Shown piece after piece: positions 1-10,246 of a stretch of 64,000 nt of DNA; position 1 is the stretch's first letter, and each line of letters starts with the position of its first letter. Source of the stretch: Favolaschia claudopus (Eukaryota; Basidiomycota; Agaricomycetes; Agaricales; Mycenaceae); NCBI GenBank assembly GCA_037176885.1, contig JAWWNJ010000094.1:620001-684000 (forward strand), written 5' to 3'. Under the pieces are notes generated by a model. It ran no database searches. It had not been told where the DNA came from and saw nothing but the letters and a program-made list of their open reading frames with translations. Both the position numbers and the translations under genes were made by a program.

Positions 1-1
1 G

Positions 2-775
2 TATCATCGTGAGTTGCATCTCTTCCCGTCGCGTGAAATCAAGGTCTCAAATATGTCTTCAGAACAACTAGAGATGCACCAAGCCATAGCGGAGTCACAG
101 CACTTACTCAAGGAGGAGAAGGCTCATGTTCAGAAGGCTTACGGCCGTGCGCGGGAGCAACGAGCGCAGCTCGAGACTCTGGGACTCGATGAGGTGGAGG
201 CGGTGGATTACATTCTGATGCTCAGTCGCGAGGAGGCGATGGAGCGAGAGCGCAATGCTACGATTGAAGAAGGGGTATTTGAAGGGGACTTCGATGACGA
301 TGTAGCTCCTCGTGTTCACTCGACAACCAGATCCACCCCATCCTCCCCCGAGCCCTCTGCGCCTTCCTCGCCGCCTCTACGGGCTACTAGGTCCGCTGGC
401 GTGCGCATTCCAGGGAAAGCTCGTCTTTCTCGCACGCCATCGAAATCGAACGTCAAGGTTCAGGTGTCCCCGCCATTGCGCGCCGAATCCACAGAAGCGT
501 CGTTTTCTCCGTCGCCATTGCTAGAGACTTCGCCTCCTGCAGACCAGTTCCCGCCCATGAGCAGCAGCGTGAGCTCGCGTGGGAGCAACAACAGCACTAA
601 GGGCTCGCCACGTAAATCTGCATGGAGTACACGCTCACCTGCAGCGAGCCCCAAAACTTCAGTTGCGTCTGATGAACGTATTGGCCGCTCCATCAGCTCG
701 TCGTTTGACGACGATCTGCGACTTGCGATCGAGTTGAGCCTCGCTGAAGCTGAATCACTCAAGAATACACCTTAA
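2..775 (+). CDS. 3' end of a protein with a C-terminal ubiquitin-interacting motif (partial)
   Basis: The reading frame is open from the first bases of the window to a stop at 773-775, so this is the last exon of a gene starting upstream. An N-terminal charged helical part contains a conserved-looking block LDEVEAVDYILMLSREEA. A long Ser/Pro-rich low-complexity stretch follows. Near the end, DDDLRLAIELSLAEAES fits the UIM consensus (acidic, L-x-x-A-x-x-x-S-x-x-E), so ubiquitin binding is a reasonable inference. The tail layout resembles fungal F-box/WD (Pof10-like) proteins, but no WD repeats lie within the window, so I do not name it. The next gene on the minus strand converges on it. Confidence 0.6.
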   Translation, partial: YHRELHLFPSREIKVSNMSSEQLEMHQAIAESQHLLKEEKAHVQKAYGRAREQRAQLETLGLDEVEAVDYILMLSREEAMERERNATIEEGVFEGDFDDDVAPRVHSTTRSTPSSPEPSAPSSPPLRATRSAGVRIPGKARLSRTPSKSNVKVQVSPPLRAESTEASFSPSPLLETSPPADQFPPMSSSVSSRGSNNSTKGSPRKSAWSTRSPAASPKTSVASDERIGRSISSSFDDDLRLAIELSLAEAESLKNTP

Positions 776-803
776 TCAAGAAAAGTGGCTCCCTGTTAAA
801 CTT

Positions 804-911
804 GGAGCCTGTTCCGATACCAGTAACCGTTACAGTAACCAGTAGCTGTTTTCCTTATATGGTGGCCGTGGACTGGTTACTGTAACGGTTACTGGCATCC
901 GAACATGCTCT
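804..911. repeat. MITE-like foldback with long inverted arms
   Basis: Positions 820-843 are the exact reverse complement of 872-895 (24 of 24 bases). With a few mismatches the pairing extends to roughly 804 and 911, giving arms near 40 nt around a 28-nt loop. It sits between two convergent 3' ends. No clear target-site duplication is visible, so it may be a short foldback transposon remnant or a structured 3' element. Confidence 0.7.
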
Positions 912-1116
912 TAGATTCCTAGATTTATATATTCTATTGTTCTTCGACCACTCCGTATAGATACACAAGTAGATATTGTCTGTCTGTCAATGGGTATGGA
1001 CCTGGTGCTCATCCGTGTTGCGAGTATCGTCATGTCATGAGTTCCCTTCAACGAGTTCTTGCTCCCCATACGGATTGAATAGGATGGACGGACGGATATT
1101 GACATCGACCCGATCG

Positions 1117-2267
1117 TTAGAGAGAGTTCTCGTAGGCCAAGCCGCGTTTGAGACCCGATGCGAGCATGGTCTTGATGGCGGGGCTTGCGTGAGGAAGAGG
1201 CGTCCGAGGGACCCCACCGAGACCTTCCTGCACGTAGGTGTCCATCGCGTATTTGGTGCCTCCGATGCCAGCTTTGACGATCGCCCAATCGGCCTCCGCC
1301 ACCAGATCCTGCAGCTCGCGAGCGGCTTCAAGCTGCTCTGCGTTACCCGTAGCAAGAGCGGAGACGGCGGTGTCGTATAATTTCACGATGGTTTTGGGGA
1401 TAACGTTTCCTGTAGAAGATGTGGGGATGATGAGTTGTTGGAAAGAAGATGTGGGGAAGAGGAAGCACCTGTGCCGGTGATGCAGCCCGAAGCTCGCGCA
1501 ATGAGGGCGGGAAGAAGGATGTCAGAGTAGCCGGGCATGATGAAGAAGGGACGGGGATGGCGTTCTTTGTAGGCTGCTGATTGGGTGTGGATGGCGATGC
1601 GTTGGCCTTTGCCGATGCTAGCGCATGTGAGCTGTGGATTGGAATGTTAGAGAGAGTCGTGGATGGTAAATTGTGGGAATACCTTGACGCCGAAGCAGTT
1701 TTGGTGTTCTGCGAGGTCGATTACGAAATCGGAATCGAAGTCGATGCCGGAGGCAGCACCGCTGGCAATGTTTAGCCTTGAGCCGCGTCGGAAGAGACAG
1801 GATGCTCACGGAAAGTTGTAGATCATGACAGGAAGTGGACTCGCATCGAGAACTTGCAGGAAGAATTTCTTCAGGGATGGCAAATCGCGACCGACAGCGA
1901 AAGAGAAGTAGCCGGGTGGGATGATGATGGCATAGTCTGCCCCGGCGTCGCGGGCCTCTATTGTGAGGCGGATGGTCTCCTTCGCGGAGCCAGTGCCCGT
2001 ACCAGCCAGGATCGGGATGTGGGTGTGACCATTGGAGTCAAGTGCTTGGCGGGTGGCGCGTATTACACCTGCCCGCTCCGTGTCCGACAAGTGGGAAGCT
2101 TCGCCATTGGTGCCAAGGACGACGATGCCCATGCGAGCGTTGGCAAGACGGACAACCTGAGATCTCAGTGCGTCATAGTCGACTTCTTCCGTATCGGGTT
2201 TGAAAGGGGTGACGAGGGGGCAGTAGGCGCCATCGGTGAATGGTCTAGAGATGGCGCTAGGAGACAT
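1117..2267 (-). CDS. DapA/DHDPS-superfamily aldolase (probable 2-keto-3-deoxy-sugar-acid aldolase)
   Basis: A class I Schiff-base aldolase of the dihydrodipicolinate synthase superfamily, about 325 residues over four exons. The start is the ATG at 2267 (MSPSAISRPFTDGAYCPLVTPF). The carboxylate-binding loop reads GTNGE, the catalytic tyrosine lies in MIYNFPG, and the lysine lies in GVKLTCASIGK, formed across an intron. Introns follow NFP, GVK and the second G of TGTG, all with GT-AG ends. Fungal members usually cleave 2-keto-3-deoxy sugar acids or hydroxy-oxoglutarate rather than make lysine, because fungi use the aminoadipate route. Divergent pairing with a KduD-like dehydrogenase supports KDG-type aldolase activity; the exact substrate is inferred. 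Confidence 0.85.
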
Positions 2268-3063
2268 GGCAGGCGGTGAACAGAAGAGCAAGTGGAAACC
2301 CGTACCGTAGGACTGGCTTTATGTACGGGAAAGGAAAATCACGATTACTGTAATCGCACGCGGACCGTGAAGCTCAGCTGCTTCTCGCGACGGGCCGCTA
2401 GCCGAACGCAGCCGAGGACCTAACCGGCGGCAGCAAATTACTGGAAGGTCTTCACGCGTATATATGCTGCGACTGTTTTCCGCATTTTGAGAGGAAGGCG
2501 AGCTGATATCAGGGCTATCAGCTTCAGAAGTCGCCATCGGACCGCCAGAGTTGTTGTATTGGCAGGCCGGGGCGGTTCTTAGCGCACGTTTGGGTAATGT
2601 TCAAGTCTAGAAAGGCCTTTTTGTTGAATTAAAGAACGCGAAAGCCGTTGTTCTGACGGTCCGCAGGAGCCCTATGCATCGGAGTTTTGTACATTGCACC
2701 GCGGTTGGTGTCCAAGCCTTCGGATGGAGACGGAAAAACAGTCGTGGCGACCGTCATTCGTGATGATTGAGGAGCAAAAAGCTAGAGAACATAACCAGCA
2801 GCCTTGAAAGATTCCTAAGGATGGTTTGTAGGCTCAAGCTCAATGCGCGTCTGTGGAGGTTGAGAATGAATCCAAATTTGGCAATCCCAGATTCGTGACG
2901 CGTTGACCGTGACCGTGACGGTCACTGCGACTTACGGACCGCGGATCCGAGCGGAGAGTCGGACCGGTGTCAAGGCAAAGAGAGTTGACCATGTCTTCGA
3001 TGAAGTCAACACTCGTTCTTGGGCAACACACTCGATCGATTGCTTGGTCCAACTCATACTACT
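2268..3063. other. Shared divergent promoter region of aldolase and KduD-like genes
   Basis: About 800 bp with no supportable gene between two divergent starts. It holds a 17-bp near-palindrome at 2909-2925 and CGG/CCG clusters at 2935-2975. The arrangement would permit co-regulation of the two enzymes. Confidence 0.5.
2909..2949. promoter_or_regulatory. Near-palindrome plus CGG-AT-CCG site, candidate regulator binding region
   Basis: GTGACCGTGACGGTCAC (2909-2925) is palindromic apart from its centre. The perfect palindrome CGGATCCG (2942-2949) is a typical zinc-cluster half-site arrangement. The pair lies 115-155 bp before the dehydrogenase start. A role in regulation is inference only. Confidence 0.3.
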
Positions 3064-4267
3064 ATGTCCAACCAGTTTCTATCATCCTTATTCTCCCTTG
3101 AAGGCCGTACCGTCCTCGTCACGTTGGTCCAGCTTTTGTTGTATTTCGTTCGTCCAATGACTGTCAGACGACCACAGAGGAGCGACCCGTGGAATCGGCC
3201 AGAAACTGGCAGTAGCCCTGGCTAAAGCGGGAGCGGACCTCATTTTGATTCAGGTGCGTTGAATCTGTGTCAAATGAATAATGCTGATGTACGCCACCAG
3301 CGGAGCCCCAACGATGAAGAGACTGCAACTCAGGCGCGGCAGATCGGGAGAAAAGCAACTATCGTGCAATGTGACTTGGCCGACAAAGCTCAGCTTGGTG
3401 CCGTTGTTGAGAAGATTACTGGAAGCACCGAGGCAGGTGGCCTTGGGCTTACCATCGACATCCTCGTCAATTGCGGTGGCATACAACGACGGTAAGTTGG
3501 GCCGGCTATGTACGTTGACAATATTCATCCTGTATCAGGGCACCTGCAGAGACATTCACAGATGATAATTGGAATGAGGTACGAAATTTGGACGAATTCG
3601 ATTGTGTGTTGAACTTTTTCAGGTTTTACAAGTCAATCTGAACGCAGTTTGGACTCTCTCCCGCGATTGCGGTGCACACATGTTGAAAACGCGCGGACTG
3701 GGATCTACAAACTATCGCGGAAAAATTATCAACATTGCGAGTCTCCTTTCATATCAAGGTAAGCGTCCTTCAACTGCTCAAACCAGCAGAAACCTTGACA
3801 TTAGCATTCCAGGCGGAATGACGGTCCCAGCATACGCTGCTGCAAAGCACGGTGTTCTGGGACTGGTGTGTATTTTCTTTGAGTAATACTTTGCCTAACC
3901 TGTCGCAGATCAAGGCACTTTCGAATGAGTGGAGTCCAAAAGGCATCAATGTCAATGGGTAAATTGATTCTCATTATGCACGTGAGCCGAGCTTAACATC
4001 GTACCAGCATATCGCCTGGTTACATTGCGACTGAGGTAAGTGAAATTCGTACACAAACTCTGTGTTCAGCCCTCTGAACAAGAACAGATGAACTCCGCCC
4101 TCATCGCTGATCCCGTCCGATCGCGGCAAATTCTCGAGCGCATCCCTATCGGCCGTTGGGGCTCTCCAGAAGATTTCGAAGGCGCTATCGTTTTCCTTGC
4201 GAGCCGCGCGTCAGATTATGTTTGCGGTGAGACGTTGGTAATCGACGGCGGCTGGATGGCACGGTGA
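3064..4267 (+). CDS. KduD-like short-chain dehydrogenase (2-dehydro-3-deoxy-D-gluconate 5-dehydrogenase type)
   Basis: A classical SDR of about 270 residues over nine exons, start ATG 3064 ([20 protein letters not shown]). The cofactor motif TGATRGIG is assembled across the first intron. NCGG stands in place of the usual NNAG. The catalytic serine is in [13 protein letters not shown] and the Tyr/Lys pair in PAYAAAKH. The C-terminal segments [12 protein letters not shown] and [19 protein letters not shown] are very close to bacterial KduD, which reduces or oxidises C5 of 2-keto-3-deoxygluconate in pectin and unsaturated-uronate breakdown. The frame is intact throughout. It lies next to a DapA-type aldolase and a sugar-acid-type transporter. 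Other SDR substrates cannot be excluded from sequence alone. Confidence 0.85.
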
Positions 4268-4606
4268 AGGTTATCCTTGTGTATTGGTATCAATTTTTTT
4301 TCCATGTTTCGGAAAACGCGACTAAATTGAGAGTGATATCAGCATCTTCTAGTTCTGTGTTGTTCTTAGGATTTCATAAAATGAAGTATTTCCTTTTCAG
4401 GCAATTTCGCATATCGTATCGGACTTCGACGGGATCCGCCCTTCGTTGCAAGGGTCCGCGGAAGCAAGCTGAACTCTCGCTCAGTCCTTATGGCTCTATG
4501 CTCCTACACTTGCCAACCGCTTCCGTCGTTCCTCGACACAATCGGACTCGATCAACGATCTCTACTCTCCGAGCCCACATCCGACGCTTGATTCTTAAGC
4601 GCCGCG

Positions 4607-4614
4607 TATAAAAA
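4607..4614 (+). promoter_or_regulatory. TATA box
   Basis: TATAAAAA starts 39 nt before the transporter ATG at 4646, implying a very short 5' leader. Confidence 0.55.
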
Positions 4615-4645
4615 GCCGAGTAAGTGCCCGTTGATCCTCCCGCTC

Positions 4646-6625
4646 ATGGGCTCTCCACCAAAGGACGAGAAACGCGACTCATTCGACGACGCCGCCGCCG
4701 TCGAGCATGCTTCGCCCCTCGCCATCCCCGCGTCTCTCGCCGACTTGGCCCCCGATGCCCTCTCCCGCCTTGGGCGCTCTGCGACGCTGAAAATGGATCT
4801 GCTCATCGTGCCGGCGCTCTGTATCATGTATATCCTCAACTACCTCGACCGTCAGAATATCGCGTCTGCGAAACTGGCGTCTATCACCACTGACTTGAAG
4901 CTTAATGCCGTGCAGTATCAGAGTTGTATCAGCTTGTTGTTTGTTGGATATGTAAGGTTTTTTTCTCTGGGTATGGGTGCGTATGGGTCATTCATTTGTC
5001 AGCAGATTTTAATGCAAGTGCCGTCGAATATATTGGTTGGAAAGATTACCATGCCTGCAACATACAGTGAGTTCAATCCCCCGAACGAAACCTCCACTGT
5101 TGAATGTAAATGCAAAACCATGAACAGTTTGTGCGGCTATGGCGATATGGGGTGTCGTATCGGCGGCCACTGGCGCCGTACAAAGCTTTACCGGTCTTCT
5201 GTTATGTAGATTTTTCCTGGGTTTTGTTGAGGCGGTTTTCTTCCCGTGCGTTTACCTGAGCTTCTCTAACTCGCTACACAACGTTGATTGCATTCCAGCG
5301 GCGCGTTATATTATCTATCCATGTTCTACAACCGCAGACAGTACACCCTTCGCGTGGCACTGCTGTATTCGGGTTCCCAGCTCGGAAATGCTTTCGGAGG
5401 ACTTTTCGCGGTTGCGATATTGAAGGCCGATGGGAAACATGGGATTGAAGGATGGCGTTGGGTATGTATTGCCAATTTGATTTCCCCCATTTCTCTGTGG
5501 CAAATAATATTGAATGACCAGCTGTTTATCATTGAAGGGGTCGCCACAATTGGAATTGCTCTCATCCTTATGCTGATTTTGCCGAATTCAATGTCTACGG
5601 TAAAAGGACTGAGCCAACAGGAACGCGACTGGTTGGTGTGGAATTTCGAGGCCGACCAGGGTCAGCGGGATGATAAGAATGAACTGGGTGGCTGGGAGGC
5701 GTTTAAAATGGCGGCTGCCGACCCGAAGACGTATCTTCTCATGGGAACTTTGCATATGGTGAGTAGGAATCTAGTTGAAATTGCGCTTGGTGCAAAGCTA
5801 ATGAAAAGCAAACGACCGATTGTTCAGACGTACGTTGCTGCTACAGTGACGAGTTTTTTTCCCAGCGTCGTTTCCACACTCGGGTATAGCCGCAACATCA
5901 CATATGTCCTGACGGCGCCTCCGTGAGTGAGAATGGTACACCGGATGAAATCTGTGTTGCTGAAATTGGTGTGTAGATATCTGCTCTGCGTTGTTATAAT
6001 GGTTATCAACAGTGTTCACTCGGATCGGGTGAGTCGAAAATATGCTTGAAAACATAGATGCTGACTTCGAGTCTAGACACAAGAGCGATATTGGCATATT
6101 GTTGCACCGCTCATCTTCACCACAATAGCCAACATTATCGCAATTTCAACGCTTAATACAGCTGCACGATGTAACTCAATGCATCTTGTCGTTGCCAACT
6201 TCTAAAAGTCTCTGTAGATGTCAGCATGATGTTGATGCCTGGCAGCTTTTACGGTGCTACCGTCGTAATTCTTTCGTGGGTTGCTGGAAGCCTGACGCAG
6301 CCCGCGGTCAAGCGCGCCGCAGGCATTGCATTCATCAATGCAGTATGCAACACGCCGAACAGTCAGTTATCAATCCTGTGTTCCTCGACCGCGCTGACTT
6401 GTTTTTGCTGCTCCAGTCTGGTCACCTTACCTCTACTCCCACGCGCCGAGATACGTTGACGCATTTTCTGTAAATTTGGCGGCGAGTGTGCTCGCTATCG
6501 CGTTTGCCACGGCGACTATGCTCTATCTGAAGAAGCAGAATGAGAGGCTGGATAATGGATTGGATACGAAAGCGAGCGCTCCCACGGCTCAGCAGCAGGC
6601 GGCGGGTTTTAGGTATATTATCTGA
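4646..6625 (+). CDS. MFS transporter, anion:cation symporter family (Dal5/Tna1-like)
   Basis: A twelve-helix major facilitator of about 490 residues with roughly nine short introns, start ATG 4646 (MGSPPKDEKRDSF). Family marks include ALCIMYILNYLDRQNIASAK at the first helix, the FFLGFVEAVFFPGALYYLSMFY segment split by an intron, WRWLFIIEG before helix 6, and the late WSPYLYSHAPRY signature. It ends in a hydrophilic tail. This family moves organic anions such as allantoate, nicotinate, tartrate, hexuronates and galactonate with protons. The two upstream genes suggest a uronate or keto-sugar acid as substrate, which is inference. All exons join in frame. Confidence 0.85.
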
Positions 6626-6894
6626 GGCGCATATCGAACTCGAATTCAACATATTGTACCTGACGACACGAGAGACGGACAGTGGACATGCTCGTGCTGA
6701 CTCAAGAGCGTCGCGTCGCGTCCGAATCACGTGTATATGTCACACGCGGCGCTGTCACACTCCTCTCAACTCCTCCTCCCAACCTCCTCCTTTTCCCATC
6801 CCAACGGTTGGAGGCACAAACGACAGATCAAACCCTTGCGGAGTTTGAGTGCTTAGATAAAGTGCCTAAAACGTGTCCCATATTCTCACTTGGA

Positions 6895-8310
6895 ATGCTG
6901 TCCAGGGAGAAGGTGAACGCCCAGATAGCGGTTACTGAGGCCAAGATACGCAAACTCGAAGACGAGCTCGTAACGGAACGCAGGACCCTTGGGCATTTGA
7001 GGCTCCTGTTTATATTTGGGAAGCTTCCGACAGAGCTCATGGTGGAGATTTTCATGCTGGCGATTTCATCCACACCCGAGTGGCCCCGTGTGTTGAAACA
7101 CATTCTATCGCTGTCGCAGGTTTGCGCGTTGTGGAGGGAAATTGTCATTGGCTCTCCCAAGATATGGGCCCAAAGTGTGGTCGAGGTGTGCTTGGATTAC
7201 AAGCAGCACAGCGACTCCTCGAAAGACTACCTAGAGACGATCTTTCATCGGTCTGCACCTCATTCGATTTCTGTGTCTTTCATCTGCGGAAATAGGGATG
7301 CGCCCACTGTGCACCCAAAAATCAACACCGATGCTATTGCGCGCGCAATCAGCAACTCTGCGCCTCGGTGGAAAAGCCTCACAGTTGGTGGCAATTATCC
7401 GGGCTGGGCAACTGTCGATGTTCCATTATCGAACTTGCAGACCCTGAAGATTACTGCAGGCTCCCTCACTCCCACGTTACCATTGTGCCCCAACCTTTGC
7501 CGCCTTACGATTGCGGATACTGGGGTCGACGGTTCCAGCACTGTCGACTTGACGCCGATACCGTTGGCCAATCTCACTCATATCGACCTGGAGAGCTTTG
7601 ATCTTGCTAGCCTCCTCAGTATCTTGCGTCAATGTGAAAAGGTCGTCACTGCTTCGTTGGCCACCAAGCTGTACACATGGAGCCAGGTCGACGTTAACAT
7701 GCTCCATGACGGACCAGTAACAGTCTTGTCCTCGCTCACCCACCTCAAGCTCAAGTTCTCCCGTGGCGAACCCCATTGGAAGCTCATCGGGCCATTCTTT
7801 GCGCCATTGGCCCTCCCTGCTCTGCGCACCCTGCGCCTGAGTTTCAATCGCAGTGCGGGAATTCCCTGGCCGGTTGAAGCATTCACCACATTCCAAATGC
7901 GTGCACCCCAATTATCTGATCTCTGCCTGAGCGGAACTTGGATTACTTCAGCGCAATTAATTGGTGTCCTTCGACTCGCTCCAGCGCTCACGTCTCTCTC
8001 CCTAATCTGTTGCCCAGAATGCGTCAAGGATGCTTTGTTCATAGCCTTAACTGAGGGTCCAACATCAGCTCGGCAGCTAGTCCCTCAGCTGAAAATTCTA
8101 TACCTGAGGGACGTTCGCTCCGAGTTTGGAAACGATGAACTCGAAGCTGCGATCCGCTCACGAGGCTGGTCTGAAGAGTGCCAAGCTCTGAACCGTAATC
8201 GGTTGCAGCAAGTGAGAATACTGGACTGTTTCTCGAGGACGAGAATCACAGTGCTCGAAGCGAAACTGACAGATCTTATCTGGCAAGGCTTCAAATTGGT
8301 TTTTGTATGA
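6895..8310 (+). CDS. F-box protein with leucine-rich C-terminal region
   Basis: A single-exon 471-residue protein from ATG 6895 (MLSREKVNAQIAVTEAK). The frame is open back to 6682, so a longer N terminus is possible. A short coiled coil (residues 5-35) precedes an F-box (about 45-90) with LPTELMVEIFMLAIS and VCALWREIVIGSPKIW. The remainder is leucine-rich with irregular repeats, as in the large Agaricomycete F-box families. The expected role is substrate recognition in an SCF ubiquitin ligase; the target is unknown. Confidence 0.8.
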   Translation: MLSREKVNAQIAVTEAKIRKLEDELVTERRTLGHLRLLFIFGKLPTELMVEIFMLAISSTPEWPRVLKHILSLSQVCALWREIVIGSPKIWAQSVVEVCLDYKQHSDSSKDYLETIFHRSAPHSISVSFICGNRDAPTVHPKINTDAIARAISNSAPRWKSLTVGGNYPGWATVDVPLSNLQTLKITAGSLTPTLPLCPNLCRLTIADTGVDGSSTVDLTPIPLANLTHIDLESFDLASLLSILRQCEKVVTASLATKLYTWSQVDVNMLHDGPVTVLSSLTHLKLKFSRGEPHWKLIGPFFAPLALPALRTLRLSFNRSAGIPWPVEAFTTFQMRAPQLSDLCLSGTWITSAQLIGVLRLAPALTSLSLICCPECVKDALFIALTEGPTSARQLVPQLKILYLRDVRSEFGNDELEAAIRSRGWSEECQALNRNRLQQVRILDCFSRTRITVLEAKLTDLIWQGFKLVFV

Positions 8311-8343
8311 CTTCGCGCAGAATGTATCCCGATGACCATTTCT

Positions 8344-8895
8344 TTATGAAGTGGTTTTGCCATATAATCTCAGATCGTACAGCGTTATTCGACCGAAAAA
8401 ATCGGAGCTCTCCTCAAACTCCAACCTCAACTTGCTGATCCCATCCTGGATCAGAGCGACGTTGGGGCAGCCGGACAGGGAAAATTCTTGCCGACTGTTC
8501 ACATCTTCGGGAAAGATATGGATGAGTGTCTGCCAGCCATTCGCAAGCTGGGGACTTTCATTCGAAGCAGGAACTTTGACTGCACATCGTGTTCCAACGA
8601 AACCGCCTTGGAAAGTAAGATGTATGTTTTCGGGTATGATGGCTTCTGTGAATGCAAGCTGCACATATTGGGGGAGCCCCTGCACAAGAACATCATGAAG
8701 TTATTCACAGCACAACCAGGGAGATCTACTTGTTGGGAAGTCCAGCACGTCTCCGGATTGTTGTCGACGAGATTTTTCTTGCCCACGGATTTGTCCAGGG
8801 TGGAACTGACCCTAATCCACTTAGAATCAACCTAAGAGTCTGTGCGCCTTGACCGACTTTATCAACGTTTCCGGAGTAAGCAACGATTCCGACAT
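8344..8895 (-). CDS. NR2C2AP (TRA16) homolog, discoidin-like fold
   Basis: A 148-residue protein from three exons: 8867-8895, 8730-8811 and 8344-8679. The exon lengths sum to 447 nt, an exact multiple of three. The product begins MSESLLTPETVSSTLDKSVG, then KKNLVDNNPETCW, GFVGTRC, IFPEDVNS and ESSDFFGRITLYDLRLYG. These match animal NR2C2AP block by block (PETVSRVSS, FGKKH, EETCW, FQGGF, FYPEDNNS, ATDFFGRVVIY). The animal protein binds a nuclear receptor absent from fungi, so the conserved function must be different and is unknown. Its start lies only 82 bp from the divergent phosphatase start. Confidence 0.88.
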
Positions 8896-8977
8896 GAATG
8901 TTGCAGTTCAGCAGCGATAGTGATCGGCCCGGGGAATAGCCGAACTCACCTCAAACGCCTGGTTCTTCTTGACTGTC
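8896..8977. promoter_or_regulatory. 82-bp bidirectional promoter
   Basis: This is the entire space between the ATGs of the NR2C2AP homolog (-) and the tyrosine phosphatase (+). Leaders and core promoters must overlap each other or the coding regions. No TATA box is evident. Confidence 0.5.
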
Positions 8978-10169
8978 ATGTTGCCCACAAGCAGTCTACC
9001 TTCCTGGCTCTCTAAATCGCAATCCCCCGCATATCAAACCTCTCTACAACGGACCCTACAACAACGAGAGAATATCCGAACAACCCTACGCTCTCTGCAT
9101 CTTCAGAAATTGGAACCGCCCAAAGAAATACCTCGCCATCTCTTTGACTTTTATTCCATCGCAGAAGCATGCCATCCGCACAACAGAAAACAGAATCGGT
9201 ACTCCGATATAGCGCCATACGACCGAACAAGGGTCAGGGTAGGGACAGACTCTCAGGTGCCTTCAGCTTCAGATCGATTGCATGAATCCGAATTTATAAT
9301 CTATCAAGCCTCGATATCTTAACGCGAGTTGGTGTCTGGAAAGGTTTGTGCTGGAATGCAAATAAAGGTAACATTGATCGAACGAAGGGGGGGTCAGATC
9401 TGGTCGAAAGTGGTGGATCGCATCCCAGGCGCCTTTGCCGGCCTCCGCCCATTCCTTTCTCAGTCTCATCCGTCAACCCATCTCCTTGCCTGCCTCTGCG
9501 AGTTCGACAGCTCCAAATTCCGCCTCACGGTCTACTCGTGTCCGAACCGTTGTACAATTGACTATGCTGGTGGAAGGCGGTCGTACAAAGGCTCACAGTT
9601 ACTTCCCCGCCGTCGTAGGGCAGTCGGAGGTCCATCATCCCGAACCCAGCTGCTCTGAGGCGGCACTTCGAGCGACGTTACTTGAGCAGGTGGAGTTACC
9701 TGACGCCTGCTGCATCAAGTCCAAGGTCTCTATCTCCCCAGTGGGCGATGACGATCACCATGTCATTTTCCACCATCTCCTCTATACCGCTTGGCCTGAC
9801 CATGGTGTGCCTGAGCCAGAGGATCAGGTAGCACTGATGAACTTTTTGCGTCTCGTCGATTCCACGAACAGAGTAAATTCACAAGACCCAGATCCTCCCA
9901 TAATCGTAGGCTGCTCAGCAGGGGTCGGTCGAACAGGCACTTTCATCGCTGTTTCCTCCCTCTTCCGTGCTCACGGATTTCTTCCTCCCGCAATCTCTCC
10001 ATCTGTGTTGTCCTCGTCTTCTCCACTCGGACCCCTCCCTCCAGCCTTTGACGCGGATCTTGTCGCCCAAGAAGTAGATTCCTTACGAGAGCAGCGGCCC
10101 TCTATGGTGCAGCGTCCAGCGCAGTTGGAGCTTGTATATTCTCTCCTCGAGGCGGCTTTTGTGCAGTAG
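8978..10169 (+). CDS. Classical protein tyrosine phosphatase
   Basis: A 355-residue phosphatase from three exons: 8978-9238, 9309-9343 (a 35-nt exon) and 9398-10169. Conserved blocks appear in order: NRYSDIAPYDRTRV, RYLNASW assembled over the first intron, WWIASQAPLPASAHSFLSLI, AHSYFP, the WPD loop in TAWPDHGVPEPEDQ, and the P-loop GCSAGVGRTGTF with catalytic Cys and Arg. The final RPSMVQRPAQLELVYSLL is the usual Q-loop helix. The His that normally precedes the catalytic Cys is Gly here. It should dephosphorylate phosphotyrosine; no targeting signal or extra domain is visible. Confidence 0.9.
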
Positions 10170-10246
10170 TCAACTTTTCGATCGTTATTCGTCTCGGACA
10201 CTGGCCACTTGCGCACGTTTTGTTTAGAGCTGCATACTCGGATGTG

